Assembly: GCA_003225295.1 (NCBI GenBank)
Contig: QHYZ01000069.1
Coordinates: 1 to 64,000, forward strand
Direction of reading: 5' to 3'
Length of the DNA stretch: 64,000 nt
Source: Acidobacteriota bacterium
Lineage (GTDB): Bacteria > Acidobacteriota > Terriglobia > Acidiferrales > UBA7541
Below, piece by piece: positions 43,015 through 52,217 of this stretch (its first letter is position 1; every line of letters begins with the position of its first letter). The notes under the pieces are model-generated. The model was given only the letters and a program-made list of their open reading frames with translations, was not told the origin of the DNA and made no database searches. A program made the translations under genes and the position numbers.

Positions 43015-44175
43015 CTAAGGCGTTTTTCGCGGCGCCGCCCCCGCGCTAGCCCTTAACTTCTCCTGTGCCAACGCTTTATAGGGACTGTTCACCGAGGCCG
43101 CTTGCGTGAACGCCTCCTTGGCCTCGGCGTTTCTCTTCAGATTCAGCAGCGCAAACCCCAAACGATATTGGTTTCGCGCGTAGCTCCCGTCATCTGGCTT
43201 CAGCAGCGGCGCCGCCGCTTTCAGATTTTCCGCCGCCTGGGCGTTGTCTTTCTTCTGAATGTTCACTTGCCCCAGCGAACTGAGCGCGAGGCCCTTTTGC
43301 AAAGCCTTCTGCTGGGCCCACTGTTCGTCCGTCACGCCTTCCGGTTTCACCGCGGTCTGCAGAACCGCGACCGCCTTCTTCGCATACGCTTCGGCTTTAT
43401 CGAGCTGCTCGCCTTTCTCGCTGTAATAATCGGAACACAACAGCAACATCCCCAGATTGTTCGGATCCTTTGCCAGAAGTCCATTCGCCACTTCCAGCAT
43501 CTTTGGGGCGTTCTGGGCCTGCTGGTAGGCCGTGGCTGCCACGCCGAGCGCCTGATTCGCGTAAGGCGAATCCGGGAAAATCTGCGCGAACCGCGTCAAG
43601 AGCCCCGCACGCTTGGCCGGATCCTTGGCTTGATAGGCTCCGCTGAAAACCGCTTGCTGAATGTACGCGATGCCATCCTTGTTGTTTTCTAGTGTCTGGG
43701 CCTTTTGCCGTTCCGAATCGGCAGCGACCGTCCCATTCGGGGCAGGCGCATCCTTATATCGCTTCAAGATCCCTTGCGTCTTCTCTCCATAGGAAATCAG
43801 CCGGTCCACGTCGCCTTTTTCCGAAGCCGCGCGGATCATGTTCAGGGCATTCTGAAAACTATCAGGATCGAGCGCGAAAAGTTTGTCGCCGTATTCAAAT
43901 GCCTTATTGTAATTTTTCTGCCCTATGTAGTAATCCACAAAGAGACCATCCGCTACCAGTGGATAGTCGCCCTCGCTGCCTGGCCCGGCCGCGAACTTTT
44001 CGATCAGGGCAAGCTTTTGGGCCGCATCCGTCGCCGCGTTAATCTCCGTCAACGCGTGGTCCACCTCCGAACCCGCCTGAATCGGAACAAACTTACCGAT
44101 CTGCTGCCCGAATAGGGGACCTGCTGAGCAGCCCAGTAGAAATAGAGCGCCACTCAACCACTTGGTTTGTCGCAT
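43015..44175 (-). CDS. Secreted tetratricopeptide-repeat protein
   Basis: A 386-residue protein with a lipoprotein-like signal (WLSGALFLLGCSAGPLFGQQ, possible lipobox LLGC). Repeated helical pairs follow: YNKAFEYGDKLFALDPDS, RAGLLTRFAQIFPDSPYANQ, PKMLEVANGLLAKDPNNLGML, LDKAEAYAKKAVAVLQ, ALSSLGQVNIQKKDNAQAAE, and NQYRLGFALLNLKRNAEAKE. These are TPR units acting in protein-protein contacts. ATG at 44175 has GGAGG five bases upstream, so I prefer it to 44187. Monocistronic. The partner is unknown. Confidence 0.82.
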   Translation of the reverse strand: MRQTKWLSGALFLLGCSAGPLFGQQIGKFVPIQAGSEVDHALTEINAATDAAQKLALIEKFAAGPGSEGDYPLVADGLFVDYYIGQKNYNKAFEYGDKLFALDPDSFQNALNMIRAASEKGDVDRLISYGEKTQGILKRYKDAPAPNGTVAADSERQKAQTLENNKDGIAYIQQAVFSGAYQAKDPAKRAGLLTRFAQIFPDSPYANQALGVAATAYQQAQNAPKMLEVANGLLAKDPNNLGMLLLCSDYYSEKGEQLDKAEAYAKKAVAVLQTAVKPEGVTDEQWAQQKALQKGLALSSLGQVNIQKKDNAQAAENLKAAAPLLKPDDGSYARNQYRLGFALLNLKRNAEAKEAFTQAASVNSPYKALAQEKLRASAGAAPRKTP

Positions 44176-44354
44176 AAGCACCTCCACACGCTGGCGATTG
44201 TCTGCATCTTAGTGCCGCGCTCGCCGCTAGGCAAACAAAATCCTTGGCCACGCGCTACGCTCGACTGAACCGGGGCGGAACGCATTCTGCGAACCACATG
44301 ATTGACGCATTCCGCGTTTCGCGAGACGATTGAAGTTTTGAATAGGGTGCCGGA

Positions 44355-45146
44355 ATGGATCTAGGGCTCACAGGCCGCGTAGCCATCGTCGCGGCGGCCA
44401 GCAAAGGACTTGGCCGCGCGGCGGCGGAAGAACTGTCCCGCGAAGGAGCGCACCTGGCCATCTGCGCACGCACTGCAAGCACCCTGGCCGAGACTGCTGC
44501 ACACATTCAGAAAACGACGGGCCACCAGGTTCTCCATCAGGCGCTGGATGTGACTGATTCGGAAGCAGTTGCTGCCTTTGTCGCTGCCGTCGAGGCCCGC
44601 TTCGGTCGCATAGATATCTGCGTTACCAATTGCGGCGGCCCCCCGTCTAAATCGTTTAAGAGCACAAAGCCGGAAGACTGGCGCTCCGCCTTCGACCAAC
44701 TTCTGATGAGCACCATCTTTTTCGCCAGGGAGACTCTGCCGCGTATGCAGAGAAACAAGTGGGGACGCCTGATTACCATCACCTCGTCCGCGGTCAAGCA
44801 GCCCGTGGACGGCCTATTGCTTTCGAATTCGATTCGCGCCGCCGTCGTCGGCTTGGCGCGCACTCTGGCGAATGAATATGCCGCTGACGGCATAACCGTG
44901 AACAATGTTTGCCCGGGCTACACGCGCACCGCTCGCCTCGATGGCCTCGCCTCCTCGATCTCCGCGCGCACGGGCTGCAAGGCCGAAGAAGTTTTTGCCG
45001 GTTGGGAACGCGAAATCCCCGCTGGCCGTCTTGGCACACCGCAGGAATTTGCCGCAGTCGTCGCCTTCCTCGCTTCGGAGCGCGCCAGCTACATGAACGG
45101 CGCCTCCATCGCCGTTGACGGTGGTCTTGTCAGGAGCCTGCTCTAG
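44355..45146 (+). CDS. SDR-family oxidoreductase with altered active site
   Basis: A 263-residue Rossmann-fold reductase. The cofactor loop is AAASKGLGRAAAEELSREG (a variant of TGxxxGIG), with NCGGPPSK in place of NNAG. The catalytic Ser is in TITSSAVKQP. The position of YxxxK reads LLLSNSIRAAVVGLARTLA, so Tyr is replaced and Lys appears as Arg. This SN-xx-R form is a known subgroup close to FabG, so altered or non-reductase chemistry is possible. The C-terminus VNNVCPGYTRTARLDGL and FLASERASYMNGASIAVDGG is standard. First gene of an operon with the ACT-domain gene and the M1 peptidase. Confidence 0.85.
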   Translation: MDLGLTGRVAIVAAASKGLGRAAAEELSREGAHLAICARTASTLAETAAHIQKTTGHQVLHQALDVTDSEAVAAFVAAVEARFGRIDICVTNCGGPPSKSFKSTKPEDWRSAFDQLLMSTIFFARETLPRMQRNKWGRLITITSSAVKQPVDGLLLSNSIRAAVVGLARTLANEYAADGITVNNVCPGYTRTARLDGLASSISARTGCKAEEVFAGWEREIPAGRLGTPQEFAAVVAFLASERASYMNGASIAVDGGLVRSLL

Positions 45147-45152
45147 CCCTCA

Positions 45153-45560
45153 ATGGCCCCCGCCACCCGTCACCTTGAACTCAGTTTGCTGCCCGGGAGC
45201 TTCGCCATTTCCCGGCTCACCGCCGATTCGCCCATCCCTGCCTGGGCGACCCAAGGTCCATTCTTTTCCGTTACGCGCACCGGAGATGAACTTTCCGTTG
45301 TCAGCGAACTCTCTACCGTCCCCCTCGGCGTTCAGTCCGAGCGCGGCTGGCGCGTCTTGAAAGTTCATGGGCCCTTCGTCTTGTCGGAAATCGGCGTCCT
45401 TGCTTCGCTCGCCACGCCTCTCGCCGAAGCAAAAATCAGTTTCTTTGCCGTTTCAACTTTTGACACGGATTACCTGCTCGTCGCTTCCGAAACTCTGTCG
45501 GGCGTGATCGCCGCGCTGGAGGGGGCAGGACACACGGTTTACAGGAGCAAAGCTGAATGA
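45153..45560 (+). CDS. ACT-domain protein
   Basis: A 135-residue protein: LELSLLPGSFAISRLTADSP, SVTRTGDELSVVSELSTVP, GWRVLKVHGPFVLSEIGVLA and ISFFAVSTFDTDYLLVASET. This is the two-module ACT pattern of the small CASTOR/ACT-7-like proteins that bind amino acids as allosteric sensors. There is no enzyme domain. It begins six bases after the SDR gene, and its stop overlaps the start of the M1 peptidase (ATGA). It could sense an amino acid released by the peptidase; this is inference. Confidence 0.82.
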   Translation: MAPATRHLELSLLPGSFAISRLTADSPIPAWATQGPFFSVTRTGDELSVVSELSTVPLGVQSERGWRVLKVHGPFVLSEIGVLASLATPLAEAKISFFAVSTFDTDYLLVASETLSGVIAALEGAGHTVYRSKAE

Positions 45561-48193
45561 TCAAGGAACCCCCTTCGAACGCCAATCCCCATGGCAGTCG
45601 CCCGGCGCTTCTTGCGCTCGCGGCGTTGCTGGCGATTTTCATCCCCGCGGCGCAACTCCGCGCCGATGAGCCTTACGCGCGCAGCCGCGACTATGATTTG
45701 CAGCATTCCAAGATCGCCCTGCGGTTCGACCTTGACCAGAAGAGAGTCCTCGGTGAAGTTACGCACTCGCTTTCTATTCTTCGTGGCGGCTCCACGAAAG
45801 TCTTTTTCGACTCTGTCGGCCTGACCATCCAAAGCGTGACGCTCAACAGAGCGGCCATAAAATTCGAAACCTCCGCCGACAAGCTGATTGTTCCCCTGCC
45901 GGCGGCCGCCAAAGCCGGAGACAAATTCGAAATCGTCATCCGATATGAAGGCAAACCCGCCAAAGGCATGTACTTCATCCTGCCGGACAAGGATTACCCG
46001 GAGCGCCCGAGGCAGATTTGGACTCAAGGAGAATCCGAAGACACCCGCTACTACCTCCCGACCTACGACTACCCCAACGATCGCCTCACGACCGAAACCA
46101 TTCTCACTGTACCCGCTTCCTGGATTACCGTTTCGAACGGCAAACTCATGAACGTGAGCGAAGCCGGTAAAGGCCTGAAAACCTGGTATTGGAAAGAATC
46201 CGTCCCCAGCTCCACCTACCTCATCACCGTTGTGGCCGGTGAATTCGACGAAATAACAGATACCTGGCACGGCATTCCTGTCACCTATTACGCGCCAAAG
46301 GGGCGCGGCGACCGCCTCCCCCTCAACTATGGCCGCACGCCTGCAATGATGGAGCTGTTCAGCAAGAAATTCGGCGTCGACTATCCCTGGGAAAAATACG
46401 CGCAAGTCATGGTGGATGATTTCGTCGCCGGCGGCATGGAGAATTCGAGTGCCACCACCAACAACAGTAGTTCCCTGGTTCATCCCAAGCTCGCTCCCGA
46501 GTACTTCACCGGTGAAGACGACTTGATCTCTCACGAACTCGGTCACCAATGGTTCGGCGATCTCGTCACCTGCAAGGACTGGGGTGACATCTGGCTCAAC
46601 GAGGGTTTCGCCACGTTCCTGGAAGCAGTTTGGACGGAAGCGCACTACGGCAAGGATCAGGCCGACTACGAGCGCTGGAACAACGCGCGCGAGTGGTTCG
46701 AAAGCAATAGTCTGTGGAACAAGCCGATCGTGCGGCACGACTTCGACGATTCCAGCGAATTTGATGGCAACGCCTACAATAAGGCAGGCTGGGTCCTCTA
46801 CATGCTTCGCGAGCAGACGGGCGAAGACGCTTTTTACCGCGGCCTTAAGTACTATCTAGAGGTAAATCGCGGCAAGAGCGTGGTGACCGCCGATCTTGCC
46901 AAGGCCATAGAAGAATCTGCGCATGTCAACGTTGACCAATTCTTCAGTCAGTGGCTCTACGGCGCAGGGGCGCCGAGATTCGACTTGAGCTACACCTACG
47001 ACGGGGAAAAGCACCAAGTGATGCTCACCGTCAAACAGATCCAAAGGGTCGAAGGCCGCGTGGGCCTCTTTCGCGTCCCTGTGGAGGTCGCAATCACCAC
47101 AGGGTCGGGGCCCAAGCTCTACAACTTCACCGTTTCGAAGGACAAGCAGACTTTTCCCTTGCCTGCAGAATCTGCTCCCCTGATGGTTCTCTTCGATAAA
47201 GGCGGCCACATCCTCAAGTCCGCTGAATTCCACAAAGAAAAGAAAGAGTGGCTGTACCAAGTGAAGAGCGCTACCGATCTTGCCGATCGTGCTGATGCGG
47301 TCGTTGCGCTTGGCAAGATGAAGAACGACGACGAAGTCGTTGCTGTCCTCGGAGATGTCCTGCGCAACGACAAAGCCTGGGGGGTTCGCGCCACCGCCGC
47401 CGACACACTCGGCCAGTTGGGCGCCGCTTCCGCATCGAAGCTGCTCCTCGCTGCGCTAGACTCGCATGATGGGCCTTGGGTCCGCAATCGCGTCGTCAGT
47501 GCCCTCGGCAATTTCAAAGACGACACGACCGTGGCGGCGAAGCTCAATTCCGTCGCCAACCAGGACGATTCCTATCGTGCTCGCGCCGCTGCATTGCAGG
47601 CACTTGGCCGACTCAAGGGGCCCAACGCGTTCGCCACGCTCGGCGCCGCCGTCGCCTCCGATTCGCCGGACGGCTTCCTCCGTAACGCCGCTCTTCGCTC
47701 GCTCGGTTCGCTGGGAGACGATAAGGCGGTGCCGCTCCTTTTGCAGTGGTCTGCAGCCGGTAAGCCTATCGATTCGCGCACTGCCGCTATCAACAGCCTC
47801 GCGCGTCTGCAGAAGGACAATCAGGACATCACCAAACAAATTGTGGCCTATCTCACCGAACCGCATTTCAGCGTTCGTATGGCCGCCATCTATGCGCTCG
47901 GCGGGCGTGGCGATGCCAGTGCCATTCCTGCCCTGGAAGCCCTGTTAAAGAGCGACGACCTCAGCATCGAAATGGCACCCATGATCAAAGGACAGATCGC
48001 ACGTCTAAAGAAACCCGCAGATGGAAAGCAAGGCGCCAGTGTCGGTTCAGGAGATGCGGACGAAGAATCCGCCGAGGCCGGCAGTGAAAAACTCACGACA
48101 GAACAACGGTTCGATAAACTCGAGCACCTGCTTCAGGAAATGAGCGAGCGTCTCAAGTCCATGGAGAAGCGCCTCCCTCCTCCGAAACAATAA
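45557..48193 (+). CDS. Exported M1-family aminopeptidase with HEAT repeats
   Basis: An 878-residue exported metallopeptidase. A signal segment (LLALAALLAIFIPAAQLRA) precedes the M1 N-terminal beta domain. The substrate motif GGMENSSATT (a GxMEN type) and the zinc motif HELGHQWFGD with downstream Glu in WLNEGFATF are intact. From about residue 565 to 800 there are HEAT-like helical repeats (VVALGKMKNDDEVVAVLGDV, VRATAADTLGQLGAAS, RNRVVSALGNFKDD, RAAALQALGRLKG). The C-terminus has a coiled coil (FDKLEHLLQEMSERLKSME). It likely trims N-terminal residues from peptides outside the cytoplasm. Co-translated with the ACT gene. Confidence 0.92.
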   Translation: MIKEPPSNANPHGSRPALLALAALLAIFIPAAQLRADEPYARSRDYDLQHSKIALRFDLDQKRVLGEVTHSLSILRGGSTKVFFDSVGLTIQSVTLNRAAIKFETSADKLIVPLPAAAKAGDKFEIVIRYEGKPAKGMYFILPDKDYPERPRQIWTQGESEDTRYYLPTYDYPNDRLTTETILTVPASWITVSNGKLMNVSEAGKGLKTWYWKESVPSSTYLITVVAGEFDEITDTWHGIPVTYYAPKGRGDRLPLNYGRTPAMMELFSKKFGVDYPWEKYAQVMVDDFVAGGMENSSATTNNSSSLVHPKLAPEYFTGEDDLISHELGHQWFGDLVTCKDWGDIWLNEGFATFLEAVWTEAHYGKDQADYERWNNAREWFESNSLWNKPIVRHDFDDSSEFDGNAYNKAGWVLYMLREQTGEDAFYRGLKYYLEVNRGKSVVTADLAKAIEESAHVNVDQFFSQWLYGAGAPRFDLSYTYDGEKHQVMLTVKQIQRVEGRVGLFRVPVEVAITTGSGPKLYNFTVSKDKQTFPLPAESAPLMVLFDKGGHILKSAEFHKEKKEWLYQVKSATDLADRADAVVALGKMKNDDEVVAVLGDVLRNDKAWGVRATAADTLGQLGAASASKLLLAALDSHDGPWVRNRVVSALGNFKDDTTVAAKLNSVANQDDSYRARAAALQALGRLKGPNAFATLGAAVASDSPDGFLRNAALRSLGSLGDDKAVPLLLQWSAAGKPIDSRTAAINSLARLQKDNQDITKQIVAYLTEPHFSVRMAAIYALGGRGDASAIPALEALLKSDDLSIEMAPMIKGQIARLKKPADGKQGASVGSGDADEESAEAGSEKLTTEQRFDKLEHLLQEMSERLKSMEKRLPPPKQ

Positions 48194-48303
48194 GGGGCCG
48201 AAGTTTTCGTGTCGGGATTATGTGTAGGGCTGGAGGTCAGTCCGCCCTCTCTTCTCGGTGTCCGCCAGGCTCTCCAGGTCAAATCTTTTTCAAATTTATC
48301 TTC

Positions 48304-49617
48304 CTAAGGCTCAGCAATCAATATCCGCAGATCACGAAGATTGTTCCCCGTCGGCCCGGTAAGAATCGCATCCTCCAGCTTGGAAAAAAACGTGAACGCG
48401 TCGCTCCGCCGGAACGCCTCCGTCGCCTCCAATCCCATCGAGCGCGCGCGAGTCAAGGTCTGTCCGTCCGCCACTGCACCAGCAGCGGGGCTATTGCCAT
48501 CGATCCCATCGGTTCCGGCACTAAGCACGGCAATTTTCTTCCCTGCGATTTTCTCCACACATGCCAGCACGAAAGCTGAATTCCTGCCTCCGATCCCCTT
48601 TCCGGTCACCGGAGAACTCACCTCCCCATCCGCAATCAGTGCCACGCGTTGTCCCGTGTGCTCCTTCTGCAGTTCCTCCAACTGTTGCAGCAGATGGTCC
48701 GCCGCTTTCTCCACCGGCCAGTCATCGGTTGTATTGTCGCAGCAGGCGATAAACCCTTTCGCCTCGGCCGCGTGATGCGCCGGATGAAACAGGTCATCCA
48801 TCCCCAGCAGCAGCATAAAGTGTGAGTTTCGAAATGCGGCGGCATCGGCTTTCGGTGTCTCCGGCATCTTCCCCTCGTCGAGCCAGCGTCGCAATGCGGC
48901 TGGAAATTTGCCATTCAGGGAATGCGCGGCGATGATGCGCTTGGCGTCCGCAACCGTGGTCGGGTCAGGCAGCGTCGGCCCGGACGCCAGCGCCGACCTC
49001 TTCCCCACCGGAACATCGCTTACCGCCAGCGTGACTTTCGTTGCGTTATGCGCCGCCGCCGCGAGCCGGCCGCCTTTCACCGCCGAGATGTGTTTCCGGA
49101 CCGAATTGATTGCTTCGATTGGGGCGCCGCAAGTCACCAGCGCCCGATGCATCTGCTGAACGTCTTCGAGCGTCTGCGATGGGTCCAGAGGCAACTCCAC
49201 GAGAGCCGATCCGCCTCCCGATAGAAGAAAAAAAACCAGGGTCTTCTCATCGCAACTTTCCAGTAGCGCTAAAATCGCCTCCGCTGCCTTCCAGCTCTCG
49301 GCGTTCGGCACCGGATGTCCAGCCACGAAGTACTTCATTCCTACCAATGGCCTTCGCGCCGCCGTCGGCGCGGATACCACCCCCTTAAGTCTCACAAAAG
49401 GAGCCAGCACCAGCGCCAGCCCATCCACCATGGCATGCGCCGCTTTCCCGATCGCCACCACGCGCAGTTTTTCGAAATCGCCCAGGTCGAGTCTCGTTTC
49501 GCCGCACACCAGCAAGGCTCCCTTGCGCCGCAACTTCCGCTGCATGGTCGCAGGAATATCGATCGCGGCCAGTGTCTCGTGGAAAATCTGCAGGGCGATC
49601 TGCTTCAGTTGCGGCAT
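48304..49617 (-). CDS. Glycerate 2-kinase (MOFRL/DUF4147 family)
   Basis: A 437-residue kinase that converts D-glycerate to 2-phosphoglycerate. The N-terminal DUF4147 domain is recognised by VVAIGKAAHAMVDGL, AGHPVPNAESWKAAEAIL, FLLSGGGSALVELP and INSVRKHISAVKGGRLA. The C-terminal MOFRL part has LIADGEVSSPVTGKGIGGRN, VLSAGTDGIDGNSPAAGAV and ILTGPTGNNLRDL. It is 22 bases downstream of a D-glycerate dehydrogenase-like gene on the same strand. Divergent to both is the glcD gene, so the locus joins glyoxylate/glycolate and glycerate handling. Confidence 0.92.
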   Translation of the reverse strand: MPQLKQIALQIFHETLAAIDIPATMQRKLRRKGALLVCGETRLDLGDFEKLRVVAIGKAAHAMVDGLALVLAPFVRLKGVVSAPTAARRPLVGMKYFVAGHPVPNAESWKAAEAILALLESCDEKTLVFFLLSGGGSALVELPLDPSQTLEDVQQMHRALVTCGAPIEAINSVRKHISAVKGGRLAAAAHNATKVTLAVSDVPVGKRSALASGPTLPDPTTVADAKRIIAAHSLNGKFPAALRRWLDEGKMPETPKADAAAFRNSHFMLLLGMDDLFHPAHHAAEAKGFIACCDNTTDDWPVEKAADHLLQQLEELQKEHTGQRVALIADGEVSSPVTGKGIGGRNSAFVLACVEKIAGKKIAVLSAGTDGIDGNSPAAGAVADGQTLTRARSMGLEATEAFRRSDAFTFFSKLEDAILTGPTGNNLRDLRILIAEP

Positions 49618-49639
49618 GCGAGGTCTGTCTGGAAATTCG

Positions 49640-50620
49640 TCAAGATACTTTCAGAACTTCTGGATTCAAAACGTTCGGTGGCCGTTTCCCCGTGAAAAGC
49701 GCGACGACGTTTTCCGCCGCGATGCACGCCATTTTCGTTCGCGTCTCCAGTGACGCCGAAGCGATATGCGGCGCGAGCACCACATTGGCACGTTTCAGCC
49801 CGGGATGAATAAACGGCTCGTTCTCGTAAACATCCAGCCCCGCACCAGCAATTTTCCCGCTCTCCAGCGCGGCCACCAGCGCCGCCTCATCCACGACCGA
49901 CCCCCGCGAAGTGTTGATCAGGAACGCCGTTGGCTTCATCCGGTAGAATTTCGGCGAGTCGAACAATCCCCGCGTCTCGGGCAGTAGCGGCACGTGCACG
50001 CTGATAAAGTCGGACTCCGCTAGCAGCGCATTCATTTCCCGAAATTCCACCTTCAACTCTTTCTCCACCTCTTCTGCCGGGCGCACCGCATCCGTGTAAA
50101 TCACCTTCATCTGGAAACCGCTTGCGCGCCGCGCGACCGCTCGTCCAATCCGCCCGAATCCCACAATGCCCAGCGTCTTCCCCCACACATCCGTCCCCAC
50201 CAGTTGATCCAGGTCCCAGTTTTTCCAGTTTCCCGAACGCGCCAACGCTTCGCCTTCGCTCAGCCGCCGCGCCACGGCCATTAGCAGGGTCCATGCAAAA
50301 TCAGCCGTTGTTTCATCCAGCACGCCCGGCGTGTTCGTCGCCGCCACACCGCGCTTCGTGCACGCCGCCACGTCGATATTGTCAAATCCCACCGCCACAT
50401 TTGCGGCTATGCGCAGGTTCGGCGCCTCTCTCAGCAGGTCCTCGTTTACTTTCTCGGTCAGCAGGCAAATCAGCCCCTCCTTTTCCTTCACCTGCTGCAA
50501 AACTTCTTCCCGCGGCGGACGTCCCGGTTTTGTCCAGTATTGCACGTCGCAGCTTTTTTGAAGAATCTGACGGGCTACGTCGAACAAGCCGTGGGTCGCA
50601 AACACTTTCGGTTTTGGCAT
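49640..50620 (-). CDS. D-isomer 2-hydroxyacid dehydrogenase (glyoxylate/hydroxypyruvate reductase-like)
   Basis: A 326-residue NAD(P)-dependent dehydrogenase. The nucleotide loop TLGIVGFGRIGRAVARRA, the catalytic Arg in INTSRGSVVDEAAL, the Glu in GLDVYENEP and the His in VVLAPHIASA are in order. The N-terminal KVFATHGLFDVARQIL and TNTPGVLDETTADFAWTL fit glyoxylate/hydroxypyruvate reductases. It may interconvert hydroxypyruvate and D-glycerate and thereby feed the adjacent glycerate 2-kinase. ATG at 50620 is preferred over the adjacent ATG at 50623. Divergent from glcD with a 120-base gap. Confidence 0.9.
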   Translation of the reverse strand: MPKPKVFATHGLFDVARQILQKSCDVQYWTKPGRPPREEVLQQVKEKEGLICLLTEKVNEDLLREAPNLRIAANVAVGFDNIDVAACTKRGVAATNTPGVLDETTADFAWTLLMAVARRLSEGEALARSGNWKNWDLDQLVGTDVWGKTLGIVGFGRIGRAVARRASGFQMKVIYTDAVRPAEEVEKELKVEFREMNALLAESDFISVHVPLLPETRGLFDSPKFYRMKPTAFLINTSRGSVVDEAALVAALESGKIAGAGLDVYENEPFIHPGLKRANVVLAPHIASASLETRTKMACIAAENVVALFTGKRPPNVLNPEVLKVS

Positions 50621-50743
50621 CACATCCTCTTTGCAACGTTAAGGAAATTACACTAACACACCCCCGCGCTCCCGCCATAACTTGGCGTTGCGCGCGTCCT
50701 GGAAATCTCACTATAGTGCAAAGTGCGACTAAACCTGCGCCCC

Positions 50744-52177
50744 ATGAACTCTGGCCTTGTTCGCGAATTCGAAAAACTCCTCGGCCCGTCTTCCGTCCTT
50801 TACCGGCCTGAGGATCTTCTTCTTTATGAATACGACGGCTCCGTCGTGAAGGGGCGTCCGGATCTCGTCGTTTTTCCCGATTCCAGCGAGGAGGTCTCGC
50901 GCATCGTCAGACTCGCTGCAGGCTACAACATCCCCATCGTAGGCCGCGGCGCTGGCACGGGACTTTCCGGCGGCGCGCTTGCCCGCACCGGCGGGGTGAT
51001 GCTCGTCTTCGCGCGCATGAATCGCATCCTGGCACTCGACATGGAAAACCAGCGCGCCGTTGTGCAACCCGGCGTCGTCAATTACGAACTTACCCGCGCC
51101 GCCGAGCCTTATGGTCTCTACTTCGCCCCCGACCCTTCCAGTTGGAAATCCTGCACCATCGGCGGCAATGTCGCCGAGAATGCCGGCGGCCCGCACACTC
51201 TGGCCTACGGAGTTACTACCAATCACGTCACCGCCCTCCAACTCGTCCTTCCCGACGGAGAAATCGTTCGCCTCGGCGGCCCGCACGGTGACACGCCCGG
51301 TTATGATCTCACCGGCCTGCTCGTCGGTTCGGAAGGCACGCTTGCCCTCGTCACCGAAATCACCGTAAAACTCTCGCGCAAGCCCGAAGCCGTGAAGACA
51401 CTTCTCGCCATTTTCGATTCCGTGGATGATGCCGCCGACACCGTCGTGGACATCACCGCTCGCGCCATCACTCCTGCCGCGTGTGAAATGCTCGATGGCT
51501 GGACGCTTCGCGCCGTCGAAGACTACATCCACGCCGGTTTTCCTATGGACAGCGGCGCTGTTCTGCTCATTGAGGTGGAAGGCCTGGCTGAAACCGTCGC
51601 TGCTCAAGCCTCCGCGATCAGCGACGTTTGTACCGCGCATCATGCCCGCGAAGTCCGCGTCGCACGCGACAACGCAGAACGCGACCTCCTCTGGAAAGGC
51701 CGCAAGAACGCTTTCGGCGCACTCGGCCGCCTGGCTCCCAGCAATTATGTCCTCGACGGCGTCATCCCGCGTTCGAAACTTCCGCAAGCGCTGCGCCGCA
51801 TCCGGCAAATCGGCGATCAATACGGCTTTCAAATCGGTAACATCTTCCACGCTGGCGACGGCAACCTGCACCCCATCGTTCTCTACGATCCCCGCGACGC
51901 CGCGCAATTCCAACGCGCCCTCGAAGCCTCCGCAGAGATCATCCGCTATTGCGTCGAAGTCGGCGGCGCGCTCACCGGCGAGCACGGCGTAGGCATGGAA
52001 AAATCGGAACTCATGCCGCTCCTCTTCTCCGATGCCGACTTCGATCTCATGCGCCGCGTCCACGACGCCTTCAATCCCGATGCCTCCCTCAATCCCGGCA
52101 AAATCTTCCCCCTCAGCAAAGGCTGCGGCGAAATCCGCGTCCGTCCTCAATCCTCCTCCCGTCCGGGGGCTGCATGA
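50744..52177 (+). CDS. glcD: Glycolate oxidase FAD-linked subunit GlcD
   Basis: A 477-residue flavoprotein oxidising glycolate to glyoxylate. FAD-binding features are VVGRGAGTGLSGGALARTGG, VVQPGVVNYELTRAAEPYG, and GGNVAENAGGPHTLAYGVTT with GSEGTLALVTEITVKL. C-terminal features are GNIFHAGDGNLHPIVLYD and GALTGEHGVGMEKSEL, which hold the catalytic site residues. GTG at 50723 is an alternative start, but ATG at 50744 fits the family better. It is followed by glcE after 40 bases. The Fe-S partner GlcF lies 2.6 kb downstream, separated by inserted material. Confidence 0.94.
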   Translation: MNSGLVREFEKLLGPSSVLYRPEDLLLYEYDGSVVKGRPDLVVFPDSSEEVSRIVRLAAGYNIPIVGRGAGTGLSGGALARTGGVMLVFARMNRILALDMENQRAVVQPGVVNYELTRAAEPYGLYFAPDPSSWKSCTIGGNVAENAGGPHTLAYGVTTNHVTALQLVLPDGEIVRLGGPHGDTPGYDLTGLLVGSEGTLALVTEITVKLSRKPEAVKTLLAIFDSVDDAADTVVDITARAITPAACEMLDGWTLRAVEDYIHAGFPMDSGAVLLIEVEGLAETVAAQASAISDVCTAHHAREVRVARDNAERDLLWKGRKNAFGALGRLAPSNYVLDGVIPRSKLPQALRRIRQIGDQYGFQIGNIFHAGDGNLHPIVLYDPRDAAQFQRALEASAEIIRYCVEVGGALTGEHGVGMEKSELMPLLFSDADFDLMRRVHDAFNPDASLNPGKIFPLSKGCGEIRVRPQSSSRPGAA

Positions 52178-52217
52178 TCTCTCCAGTGCTAGTCTCCTCT
52201 CCTCGACTGTTTGCCCC

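Noticed and set aside
45539-46738. 399-codon minus-strand frame
   Set aside because: It is antisense to the M1 peptidase gene, whose motifs are all intact on the plus strand.
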